Assembly (NCBI GenBank): GCA_023416275.1
Contig: JAEZIB010000132.1
Coordinates: forward strand, 1-5,762
Direction of reading: 5' to 3'
DNA length: 5,762 bases
From: Bacillota bacterium
GTDB lineage: Bacteria > Bacillota > Clostridia > Acetivibrionales > DSM-1351
Part shown: positions 1 to 4,902 of the stretch, piece by piece
Position numbering within the stretch: the first letter of the stretch is position 1
How the letters are laid out: each line of letters opens with the position of its first letter
Translations under genes and position numbers: made by a program
The notes under the pieces: generated by a model
The model's database searches: none
The model's input: only the letters and a program-made list of their open reading frames with translations
Told to the model about the DNA's origin: nothing

Positions 1-323
1 ACCTGGAGGTCAAGCTGGAGGCCCTTTCCAACCGGGATTTAAGCGCCCTGCTGGTGGAAGATGAGCAGAGCCGCCGCTTTAAAGAAATGAGCCGCATGTA
101 CGGCCAAGATTTCAAAATGCCCGAAAAGTTCACCTTGGTTCTGAACCGCCTGAATGCCACCGTGCAGGCCCTGGCTGCCCGTGAAGAGGGCGAGACCACA
201 AACCTTATCTGCCAGCAACTTTACGATCTGGCCCGCATGGCCGCACGTCCCCTGGAGCCGGAAGAGGTATCCACGTTCTTAACCCGGAGCCAGAAGCTCT
301 TGAACATGGTCGCCGGGAAGTAA
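1..323 (+). CDS. htpG: Hsp90-family chaperone HtpG, C-terminal fragment
   Basis: This is the last 106 residues of HtpG, the bacterial cytosolic Hsp90, an ATP-driven homodimeric chaperone. The frame is open from base 3 with no real start, so the gene begins outside the window; the GTG at 54 is an internal Val codon. What is seen is the C-terminal dimerisation domain: a 'SRRFKEMSRMYG' helix, the 'FTLVLNRLNATVQAL' segment, and the closing 'ICQQLYDLARMAARPLEPEE' helix followed by 'FLTRSQKLL'. These match the family's 'ETLVLN..N.LV', 'ICEQLYDLA.L..KPLSPE' and 'F..RS..LL' positions as I remember them. The N-terminal ATPase and middle domains lie upstream. Codons are GC-rich, unlike the AT-rich stretch that follows. 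Two GC-rich hairpins and a U-tailed terminator come after the stop. Confidence 0.93.
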   Translation, partial: LEVKLEALSNRDLSALLVEDEQSRRFKEMSRMYGQDFKMPEKFTLVLNRLNATVQALAAREEGETTNLICQQLYDLARMAARPLEPEEVSTFLTRSQKLLNMVAGK

Positions 324-361
324 GAGAGAGACGAGGCCGGGGGCCGAAAAGGACGACGATA

Positions 362-410
362 CCGGGGGCGCTGCCCCCGGCACCCCCGCCAAAGGGATAC
401 ATCCCTTTGG
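362..410. repeat. Two tandem GC-rich hairpins after htpG (REP-like)
   Basis: Two perfect inverted repeats lie 8 bases apart. The first has arms CCGGGGGC (362-369) and GCCCCCGG (373-380) with a 3-base loop. The second has arms CCAAAGGGAT (389-398) and ATCCCTTTGG (401-410) with a 2-base spacer. No T-run follows either one, so they are not standard terminators. The pattern 'GGGGGCGCTGCCCCC...CCCTTTGG' resembles short palindromic elements I recall as dispersed between genes in many GC-rich bacteria; whether it is dispersed in this genome cannot be seen here. It could protect the 3' end of htpG mRNA or slow polymerase. Confidence 0.7.
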
Positions 411-435
411 AATCCAAATCTTTAAAGAATGGAAT

Positions 436-482
436 GAAACATGCTTCTCATTAGTCAAGTCTTTTAAAGCATGTTTCTTTTT
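436..482 (+). terminator. Intrinsic terminator, probably for htpG
   Basis: A perfect 11-bp stem, GAAACATGCTT (436-446) with AAGCATGTTTC (467-477), closes a 20-base loop and is followed directly by TTTTT (478-482). The orientation fits transcription arriving from htpG. The loop is long for an intrinsic terminator, but the stem and U-tract are clear. Confidence 0.75.
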
Positions 483-523
483 CTGGATAAATCACATAGA
501 TGAAAGTACACTAAATCCAGATT

Positions 524-622
524 ATGCAAAATATCATAATAATGAGTGGTACTATGTCAGCTAAAGCAGACATCCTTCTCGCTTTTTGTGATGCAATAGA
601 TTGCCATTTAGAAAAGGAATAA
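524..622 (+). pseudogene. Short orphan reading frame, probably a gene remnant
   Basis: An ATG-to-TAA frame of 32 codons whose last part reads MSAKADILLAFCDAIDCHLE, which looks like a protein helix rather than noise. There is no ribosome binding site before the ATG at 524 or the internal ATG at 554. A second frame (frame 1) runs open into it and ends at 562-564 with 'NPDYAKYHNNEWYYVS', overlapping the internal ATG. Two protein-like pieces in neighbouring frames suggest a decayed, frameshifted gene, but a chance open frame in AT-rich DNA is nearly as likely. I do not recognise the family. Confidence 0.25.
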
Positions 623-845
623 AATATTCGGAACGGAAAAATGTACACATAAAATATGGAGAATATCTTGCGGTTCTTTCACTGTTTGTTTACAGCACAA
701 TACATGTTCAGGGACACAATGGCTCTCTCTAGCGAATGACAGAGTCTTCTGGGGCTTACAGCATCGCCTCATTATACGATAGGGCCTAAATATACAAAGC
801 TAATATCGACTCTAGTTTCTGAGGTATTTCCTTTGTGAATCCAAC

Positions 846-873
846 AATTTAGAACGAGGACCTATTCTAAATT
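846..873. repeat. Near-perfect 28-base palindrome
   Basis: Arms AATTTAGAA (846-854) and TTCTAAATT (865-873) match perfectly over 9 bp. The pairing continues through AGG (857-859) with CCT (861-863) after a small bulge. It lies about 40 bases past the stop of the minus-strand orphan gene. Neither side carries a good T-run, so it may be a weak terminator or mRNA end-hairpin for that gene, or a protein-binding site. Confidence 0.5.
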
Positions 874-910
874 TCTTCTGACACCGAATGAGAAAAATAC
901 TCCTTTCTTG

Positions 911-1645
911 CTACTTTGATGAACTATTTATGCTTAATAATCTATAAAGCTGCGTAATAAAATCTGATATACTTCTGTGCACCTTTTTTACAAAGTCAAG
1001 TACACATATGTTTGTTCCTTCAAATCTAAATTCGGTCCAGTTATCTATTTTGATCTCTGTTAATGTGAAGTCATAATCTGACAACGTATGCCCCTTATCA
1101 TATGTGAAACTATTGACAAAATTATCTTCCAGTTTTACATGATCTAAAATAACTGTAGAAGTATTATCTGCTTTTATATAAGCAAAATCATCAGCTTGAA
1201 TCGCAATTCCATCTGCCCTCTCCTGACTGGATAAACTGTTGTGTTTCATGTTATTTGTCCGACAACACAAGTCTTCCAACCATGCATTGCCAAGTTTATA
1301 TGACTGGATTGATTCAATAAGTAAATATACATCGGGATAAGAAGAAATCAATGTATCTGTTAAATTTTTCTTCACTTGTTTTCGGAATATTTCTTCATTT
1401 TTTCCATATGGGAAATATATTTTTTTATCATCAACACATTCATTCGAAATTAGTTGTTCAAAAATATCCAGTGCACAGTAGTCAAGACAACTCCGAAAAT
1501 GTTCAAGAGTGGACTTGATTTTGGGCTTTAATATTTCTCTAACCGACAAGTCATATCTTGCTTGTCTTATAGTTAATTCAATGACCATAATGTTTTGCCC
1601 TGCATCTATAAGTAAGGCAATGATATCATCATATCTCTTACGCAA
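911..1645 (-). CDS. Hypothetical helical protein, HEPN-like, TTG start
   Basis: A 244-residue soluble protein of unknown function. The N-terminal half is helical: 'LEHFRSCLDYCALDIFEQL' (about 48-65), then 'KKIYFPYGKNEEIF' (74-87), then 'YLLIESIQSYKLGNAWLEDL' (107-126) and 'NNMKHNSLSSQ' (131-141). This order (LDY-A helix, IYFP, IQ-Y, WL-L, KH) matches a group of uncharacterised bacterial proteins I recall. The C-terminal half looks strand-rich and ends in a helix (218-237). R129 and H135 form an R-x5-H spacing, as in HEPN ribonucleases, but I do not know that this pair is conserved in the group. No signal peptide or membrane segment is seen. The gene is AT-rich and alone, between a plus-strand htpG and a plus-strand membrane gene, which suggests horizontal acquisition. 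A defence or toxin role is only a guess. Confidence 0.82.
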   Translation of the reverse strand: MRKRYDDIIALLIDAGQNIMVIELTIRQARYDLSVREILKPKIKSTLEHFRSCLDYCALDIFEQLISNECVDDKKIYFPYGKNEEIFRKQVKKNLTDTLISSYPDVYLLIESIQSYKLGNAWLEDLCCRTNNMKHNSLSSQERADGIAIQADDFAYIKADNTSTVILDHVKLEDNFVNSFTYDKGHTLSDYDFTLTEIKIDNWTEFRFEGTNICVLDFVKKVHRSISDFITQLYRLLSINSSSK

Positions 1646-1659
1646 TATAACATCCCTTT
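1643..1659 (-). promoter_or_regulatory. Ribosome binding site that fixes the TTG start
   Basis: On the minus strand AAAGGG (1654-1659) lies 8 bases before TTG (1643-1645). An in-frame TAA sits just upstream of that site, so TTG is the first usable start. An ATG between the two is out of frame. The next in-frame ATG is codon 20 and has no comparable site. Confidence 0.65.
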
Positions 1660-1967
1660 ACATTTATTTGACTAACAATTTGCTAGTATTAATGCGTATG
1701 GTTAAATCATATCTGTTACTGCTGACATCACTCGTTTAGCCATAGTATAGAGCAACAACTGTAGTCTGTCAATTATTGTATGTTTAAATGGCATTGATAC
1801 GGCGCATTCTTACTGGCCGAGGCACCGACTCATTTTCGTCTTCGTATATACGTGACAAGAAACATATATCAGCCACTCGCCATCCAGCTCATTGATTCAC
1901 CCCCCAAAAACTCTGGTATCTACCCAATATATATCTTTCAAACCACTCCGAAAGAGAGGCTGAAATC
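1646..1967. promoter_or_regulatory. Divergent intergenic region between orphan gene and membrane gene
   Basis: About 320 bases that must hold the promoters of both diverging genes. For the plus-strand gene a weak candidate is TTGATT (1892-1897) and TATCTA (1917-1922), with a 19-base spacer that is longer than ideal; TATATA at 1928 is an alternative -10. A perfect 10-base palindrome, CGTATATACG (1843-1852), could be an operator. No convincing -35/-10 pair was found for the minus-strand gene. I see no other gene here. Confidence 0.35.
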
Positions 1968-2387
1968 ATGTACACAATGTATAAACTGGGTGGATACTTA
2001 GGTATTCTGACCACCGTATTCTTAGGTCTAGCGCTGCTCAGCTACATTCTGAAATGGGTCAACAAGCGTTTTATCAGCAAGCTCCCTAAGACATCAAAGT
2101 TCAAGGGCGCCTATATCAAAGTCATGAAATTTGTAGTTCAAAATCACCGTTGGTTTGGCCTGGGTGCAACCGTCTCCATGTTGGCTCACTTAATTCCACA
2201 AATCACGTATGCATGGGTATCCACAACCGGGTTAATCGCCGCTGCCATGCTGGTGATTAATGGGATGGTCGGCGCATGGATGCACTTTAAACAAAAGGGC
2301 AAACGGGGTCCGCTGCTGATAGTGCACCGTGCCATGGGTGTGCTGCTGATCGCGGCAATTGCGGTGCACCTGATTACAAGGCTATAA
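1968..2387 (+). CDS. Four-helix membrane protein, probable di-heme b-type cytochrome
   Basis: A 139-residue integral membrane protein with helices at about 8-31, 62-83, 86-107 and 119-137. The basic segment between helices 1 and 2 (29-61, rich in Lys/Arg) is likely cytoplasmic. H60 and H74 bracket helix 2, and H120 and H134 bracket helix 4; each pair sits in the same pattern, HRxxG-x9-HLI. H106 lies at the end of helix 3. In ferric-reductase/NOX-type and other b-type cytochromes, paired histidines 13-14 residues apart on two helices hold two stacked hemes, so I infer transmembrane electron transfer. The repeated pattern suggests an internal duplication of a two-helix unit. The start is ATG at 1968, with GAGAGG (1954-1959) 8 bases before it. 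No reductase or quinone partner is adjacent. The exact family is not recognised. Confidence 0.85.
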   Translation: MYTMYKLGGYLGILTTVFLGLALLSYILKWVNKRFISKLPKTSKFKGAYIKVMKFVVQNHRWFGLGATVSMLAHLIPQITYAWVSTTGLIAAAMLVINGMVGAWMHFKQKGKRGPLLIVHRAMGVLLIAAIAVHLITRL

Positions 2388-2435
2388 GTGAGTTAAGGTT
2401 TTCCCTTTCTACCTTTCCACCTTCTGCAAGTATTG

Positions 2436-2483
2436 AAAAAAGCCCTTTGGTTTCGCCTGCAGGCGTGTCCAAAAGGCTTTTTT
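2436..2483. terminator. Strong bidirectional terminator
   Basis: A 15-base stem, AAAAAAGCCCTTTGG (2436-2450) with CCAAAAGGCTTTTTT (2469-2483), has one mismatch. The A-run and T-run at its two edges give a U-tract on either strand. The loop contains a perfect 12-base palindrome, CGCCTGCAGGCG (2454-2465). It ends the membrane gene on the plus strand and can also stop transcription coming leftward from the minus-strand genes starting at 4667, 4106 and 3362. Confidence 0.88.
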
Positions 2484-2589
2484 CCTATCTGGTCCGATTG
2501 CCGCATCGGTTCGCAAATCAACCCTCAGTCTCGCTTTGCCCGCCAGTTCAATGGGTTATGGAATGCGTACCTCGTTCCTATCTGGGTCC
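2482..2589. repeat. Direct repeat pair TTCCTATCTGG(G)TCC
   Basis: TTCCTATCTGGTCC (2482-2495) recurs as TTCCTATCTGGGTCC (2575-2589), with one inserted G. About 80 bases lie between the copies, including a small inverted repeat CCGAT/ATCGG (2494-2498, 2505-2509). It could mark a small insertion or local duplication. Confidence 0.4.
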
Positions 2590-2607
2590 AGGGCCCGGGG
2601 GCCCTGG
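2588..2607. repeat. Perfect GC-rich inverted repeat
   Basis: CCAGGGCCC (2588-2596) and GGGCCCTGG (2599-2607) are exact reverse complements with a 2-base spacer. There is no T-run, so it is not a standard terminator. It lies 24 bases before the larger hairpin at 2632-2683. Confidence 0.65.
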
Positions 2608-2631
2608 TCGTCTCAAGGGGGTAATGGGAGG

Positions 2632-2683
2632 TGCAGGAGGGAGGCGAGGGGGGACATCGAAATCCCCCCTCCTTCCTCCTGCA
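2632..2683. repeat. Long purine/pyrimidine hairpin
   Basis: The left arm (2632-2654) starts TGCAGGAGG and ends AGGGGGGA. The right arm (2663-2683) starts TCCCCCCT and ends CCTCCTGCA. The arms pair over nearly their full length with one mismatch and a 2-base bulge, around an 8-base loop (CATCGAAA). The left arm is almost all purine. No T-run follows on either side. The transcript would fold very stably, and the minus-strand transcript of the gene ending at 2766 would carry it in its 3' region. Confidence 0.7.
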
Positions 2684-2765
2684 TTCATGAGCCTCATTGT
2701 GCCGCCGTCATCATCAAAAAAGAGAATAGTTGTCGTCGACGCAATATGAGACTTCAAGACCCGTC

Positions 2766-3362
2766 TTACACCTTTTCCCCATCCTGACTCCACGCATCCA
2801 GCTTTCGCATGACTTCGGCATGGGTTGCATAGCTGATATCAGGCAGCTTCCCGCCAAAGGCCTTTTCCGCTTCCGCAAAGCCCCTGTCAATCGCTTTCTT
2901 TAGCGTTTCAAGCTTTGAAGGGTCATTGCCTGAAACGGCAATCGCAAAATTCACAATCCTGTCGCTGACCGCCTTTATACCAAACTCCCCATCTTCTGAA
3001 ATGGATAGGGCAGCTTCATCAGCAGGTTTCAGTTCAACACTGTCCTGGCGCTGCTTACCCGCAGCCTTCCCCGCTGCCTCATTTTGCTTGAGCAGCATTT
3101 GCCGAACCAGTTCCCGCAGGCTTTCTGTTGCTTTGTCTGCCTCCGCCTTCAACACCTCTATTTCGGTGGCATTCAGCCCTTTGGCCTTTGGCTTGGTATA
3201 CAAAGCGGATGGGGTTTGAGCAGAACCAAGCGCTACCGTGTCTAAGTTTTTCTTTGCCTGTTCCGTTTCTGATGGCAGTGGTGCCGCTTTATCCCTTGTC
3301 TGTACATTCCCATTTTTTATAGTGCTTGTCGCCTGCTGGTTTGCTTTGATTTCGCCGATCAT
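2766..3362 (-). CDS. Conserved hypothetical protein with ISEDG/SDRI core
   Basis: A 198-residue soluble protein of unknown function. Residues 1-62 are polar, low in hydrophobics and probably disordered. Residues 64-106 look like a charged, coiled-coil-prone helix (EIEVLKAEADKATESLRELV). Residues 121-190 form the conserved-looking core: 'ISEDGEFGIKAVSDRIVNFA', then 'GNDPSKLETLKKAIDRGF', then 'EKAFGGKLPDIS' and a final 'VMRKLDAW' helix. I recall similar 'ISEDG..GV...S.RI.DFA...G' proteins across Firmicutes, perhaps the group catalogued as DUF5610; that name is tentative. There is no signal peptide or membrane segment. The start is ATG at 3362 with GGGAGG (3371-3376 on the minus strand) 8 bases before it. 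It follows the HAD gene by 69 bases on the same strand, so co-transcription is possible. Confidence 0.87.
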   Translation of the reverse strand: MIGEIKANQQATSTIKNGNVQTRDKAAPLPSETEQAKKNLDTVALGSAQTPSALYTKPKAKGLNATEIEVLKAEADKATESLRELVRQMLLKQNEAAGKAAGKQRQDSVELKPADEAALSISEDGEFGIKAVSDRIVNFAIAVSGNDPSKLETLKKAIDRGFAEAEKAFGGKLPDISYATHAEVMRKLDAWSQDGEKV

Positions 3363-3431
3363 GCCCTTCCCCTCCCGTCGATTCGATATATGAATACGAT
3401 ATGTATACCCACATTCTATATATCGGTAACA
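3363..3431 (-). promoter_or_regulatory. Leader with inverted ATATATCG motifs
   Basis: The 69 bases between the HAD gene stop and the start of the next minus-strand gene hold an inverted repeat: CGATATATGAAT (3384-3395) and ATTCTATATATCG (3413-3425), 12 of 13 matching with one bulge. GTATAC (3403-3408) sits near its centre. This could be an operator or promoter region. No clear -35 box was found. Confidence 0.35.
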
Positions 3432-4106
3432 TTAAGCGATTATAAAGCGCATCAATTCCAGGGGCCTTTGTGCCGCATCAAAACCTTCTATGCTTTCCCT
3501 TGGTATTGGATGATGGTTGGTATACCATTTGGCCTGCACGGCATGAAGGCCGACCTCCCGTGCGCCTGCCAACTCGTTGCTGCCGCCATCGCCCACAAAT
3601 AGACACTGTGCCGGATTTAACTGCAACTGCTCAAGAACCTTTTTATAGATCAAAGGGTCAGGCTTTGACAAGCCTGCCTCATAAGAAAGCACAATGGTAT
3701 CAAAAAAAGAGCCAAGATGGCTCTGCCGTATGGCTGTAACCTCTTCCGATGAGCAATTGCTAAGCATCGCCAAACGGATTCCCTTTGATTTCAAGCTCTG
3801 TAATAGCGTCATAATATCCGAATCGATGCAATCAAAGCATGCGGCCTTTGTCGCCATACGCTTGCCAATCATCTGGTCCATCGTTTGTTTAGAAAACGAA
3901 ATGCCGCATTTTAAGCAGACATATTCAATGGAGTCTTCGAAACTGACAGTGCCATGATATCTGCCGTACTCGTTCTCCTCCCAATACTGATTGAATAGAT
4001 CATAATCAAGGCAAAGGTCCTCGCTCATCTTGCGCTTGGTGTATTTTTCATGGCCCCATTCCGTGATAAGCGTCTCGAACAAATCGAAGATAACGGCCTG
4101 AATCAT
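3432..4106 (-). CDS. HAD-superfamily hydrolase (subfamily IA-like)
   Basis: A 224-residue cytosolic haloacid dehalogenase-superfamily protein, of the length usual for subfamily I with an inserted helical cap (about 16-95). Motif I is VIFDLFETL, with nucleophile D8 and T12. Motif II is LSN with S116. Motif III is K148 in GLSKPDP. Motif IV is VGDGGSNEL with D173 and E178. The second motif I Asp, the general acid of HAD phosphatases, is replaced by F10. Dehalogenase-type HADs also lack it, carrying Tyr there in a D-x-Y-G-T motif, so phosphatase activity is uncertain. I recall clostridial relatives with DLYETLI, so this may be a group trait. The substrate cannot be named. The start is ATG at 4106 with AAAGGAGG (4115-4122 on the minus strand) 8 bases before it; an ATG 7 bases further up is out of frame. 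Confidence 0.92.
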   Translation of the reverse strand: MIQAVIFDLFETLITEWGHEKYTKRKMSEDLCLDYDLFNQYWEENEYGRYHGTVSFEDSIEYVCLKCGISFSKQTMDQMIGKRMATKAACFDCIDSDIMTLLQSLKSKGIRLAMLSNCSSEEVTAIRQSHLGSFFDTIVLSYEAGLSKPDPLIYKKVLEQLQLNPAQCLFVGDGGSNELAGAREVGLHAVQAKWYTNHHPIPRESIEGFDAAQRPLELMRFIIA

Positions 4107-4187
4107 CTTTCATTCCTCCTTTGTATACGGTTATTTCGATATATCTTCATATAAAAGTCCTTACTTGCCATCTGCCATTACCCAAAT
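4107..4187 (-). promoter_or_regulatory. Leader of the HAD gene with shared motifs
   Basis: The 81 bases between the Cys-rich gene and the HAD gene hold TTCGATATAT (4135-4144, plus-strand reading) and GTATAC (4123-4128). Both also occur in the leader of the next gene downstream (3382-3391 and 3403-3408). No terminator-like hairpin is seen, so read-through from the Cys-rich gene is possible. No clear promoter was found. Confidence 0.3.
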
Positions 4188-4667
4188 TCAATCAATGACT
4201 ATTTCATACACGCAATGCGTGCCGCCCCGCAGCACCGATACTATTACCCTGGCCCTCACCGGTTTTTCAAGCACCTTGGAAAACATGCGCTCCGCAAAGC
4301 CTTCCGAGCAATTGCACAGGTTTGGGGTTTTCACTGCGGCAGCTTTCACCAGCGGGCATACGCATTCCGGCTTGTTTTCGTCAGCGATAATGCGCTTTCC
4401 GTCAGGGTCCATGGTCACAATCCACCCCCATGTTTCCTGCAAATAGGCACAAAAGGCTTGCGGCTGGCCGATATAGGGCTTTAGTATTTCATCCATATGC
4501 ACCGCATCATAATGGGTCTGGCTGCAGCTTTTGATGGCCTCTTCCATAGGGATAGCAGGGTCTTGATGGTAAACGGCCAGCAGCTTATTCACCCAGGAAC
4601 AAACCAGGCCAACTTCTCCATTTTCACATAATGCCCCCGCTTGCTGGCAATGCACTGTGCAGCCCAT
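4188..4667 (-). CDS. Cys-rich protein, DUF6144/ATC-hydrolase-like
   Basis: A 159-residue soluble protein with 11 cysteines: C3, C7, C14, C23, C48, C73, C102, C104, C118, C120 and C152. The C-terminal half carries the recognisable pattern: CxCPLV (102-107), CNCSEGFAERMF (118-129), then 'EKPVRARVIVSVLRGG' (134-149) and C152. As I remember it, this 'C.CPL...C.CS.G....F..V...PV.V....S.LRG...C.F.I' order belongs to the L-2-amino-thiazoline-4-carboxylate hydrolase-like/DUF6144 group, whose members are mostly uncharacterised. The two CxC pairs could bind a metal or an Fe-S cluster; this is inference. No signal peptide is seen, so a reduced, cytosolic protein is likely. The start is ATG at 4667 with AAGGAG (4677-4682 on the minus strand) 9 bases before it. 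The HAD gene begins 81 bases downstream on the same strand. Confidence 0.85.
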   Translation of the reverse strand: MGCTVHCQQAGALCENGEVGLVCSWVNKLLAVYHQDPAIPMEEAIKSCSQTHYDAVHMDEILKPYIGQPQAFCAYLQETWGWIVTMDPDGKRIIADENKPECVCPLVKAAAVKTPNLCNCSEGFAERMFSKVLEKPVRARVIVSVLRGGTHCVYEIVID

Positions 4668-4694
4668 ATATACCCTCTCCTTGCAATGGTATCA

Positions 4695-4716
4695 ACAATT
4701 TTATCATGTTAATTGT
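4695..4716. promoter_or_regulatory. Possible operator upstream of the Cys-rich gene
   Basis: ACAATT (4695-4700) and AATTGT (4711-4716) form a perfect 6-bp inverted repeat with a 10-base spacer, 28-49 bases before the start of the Cys-rich gene. On the minus strand TTGTGA and TAAAAT nearby could be a weak -35/-10 pair, but with a 19-base spacer. The size and position would suit a dimeric repressor site. Confidence 0.3.
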
Positions 4717-4846
4717 ATACTATCACAACAGGAAGTAAAAACCAATATGGGATGGCTGGCTAATAATCAACAAATACACTTGAGCTGTTCAACTGTTTAA
4801 AGCATTTCGTCCAAGATACCGTTATCTGCTTAGCGATAAATCAAGA

Positions 4847-4872
4847 GAGACGGAGGATCATTCCCCCGTCTC
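4847..4872 (-). terminator. Terminator after the solute-binding protein gene
   Basis: GAGACGG (4847-4853) pairs with CCGTCTC (4866-4872); the stem continues past one A-C mismatch through GG (4855-4856) with CC (4863-4864), leaving a 6-base loop. Read leftward on the minus strand, it is followed by TCTTGATTTATC, a moderate U-rich tail. It lies about 30 bases past the stop codon. Confidence 0.6.
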
Positions 4873-4902
4873 CCGATCTTTTGTATAAACTTTTTCTCTT
4901 GC

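Larger units (their letters stand above)
483..910. other. AT-rich intergenic stretch with no intact gene
   Basis: About 430 bases between the htpG terminator and the end of the minus-strand orphan gene. I see no full-length coding region on either strand. It holds a short start-to-stop frame at 524-622 and a 28-base near-palindrome at 846-873, both listed separately. The rest shows no RNA gene, repeat array or recognisable promoter. Composition is AT-rich, continuous with the orphan gene. Confidence 0.6.
2484..2765. other. Gene-free intergenic stretch rich in inverted repeats
   Basis: Between the two-way terminator and the end of the minus-strand conserved hypothetical gene. Open frames on both strands overlap each other heavily here, lack ribosome binding sites and read as low-complexity Gly/Pro/Arg/Ser, so I treat none as genes. 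It holds a direct repeat pair, a 9-bp GC palindrome and a long G-rich/C-rich hairpin. The segment around 2521-2552 (CCTCAGTCTCGCTTTGC) faintly resembles dispersed 'CCTCAGTC..GCTTTGC' repeats I recall from gut Clostridia. Confidence 0.5.

Noticed and set aside
391..408. The second GC-rich hairpin as the htpG terminator
   Set aside because: It is followed by AATCCAAATC rather than a T-run; the hairpin at 436-482 has the T-run.
205..417. Minus-strand open frame over the htpG end
   Set aside because: It is antisense to a clear HtpG domain and reads through both GC-rich hairpins; low-complexity Gly/Pro/Arg content.
911..1645. A firm call of HEPN toxin or defence protein
   Set aside because: It rests on one R-x5-H spacing, and no partner antitoxin or other defence gene lies beside it; kept only as a hypothesis.
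1509..1739. Plus-strand open frame over the start of the orphan gene
   Set aside because: It lies mostly antisense to the better-supported minus-strand gene, has no ribosome binding site and shows no recognisable motif.
2491..2585. tRNA-like piece around GGTTCGCAAATC
   Set aside because: Only a loose T-arm resemblance; no acceptor stem, anticodon arm or D-arm could be placed on either strand.
2433..2793. Several overlapping open frames on both strands
   Set aside because: They run through the terminator and inverted repeats, overlap one another, lack ribosome binding sites and have biased composition.
2926..3957. Plus-strand open frames over the conserved hypothetical and HAD genes
   Set aside because: Shadows of minus-strand genes that have strong ribosome binding sites and recognisable motifs.
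4165..4484. Plus-strand open frames over the Cys-rich gene
   Set aside because: Antisense to a gene with a clear family pattern and a good ribosome binding site.
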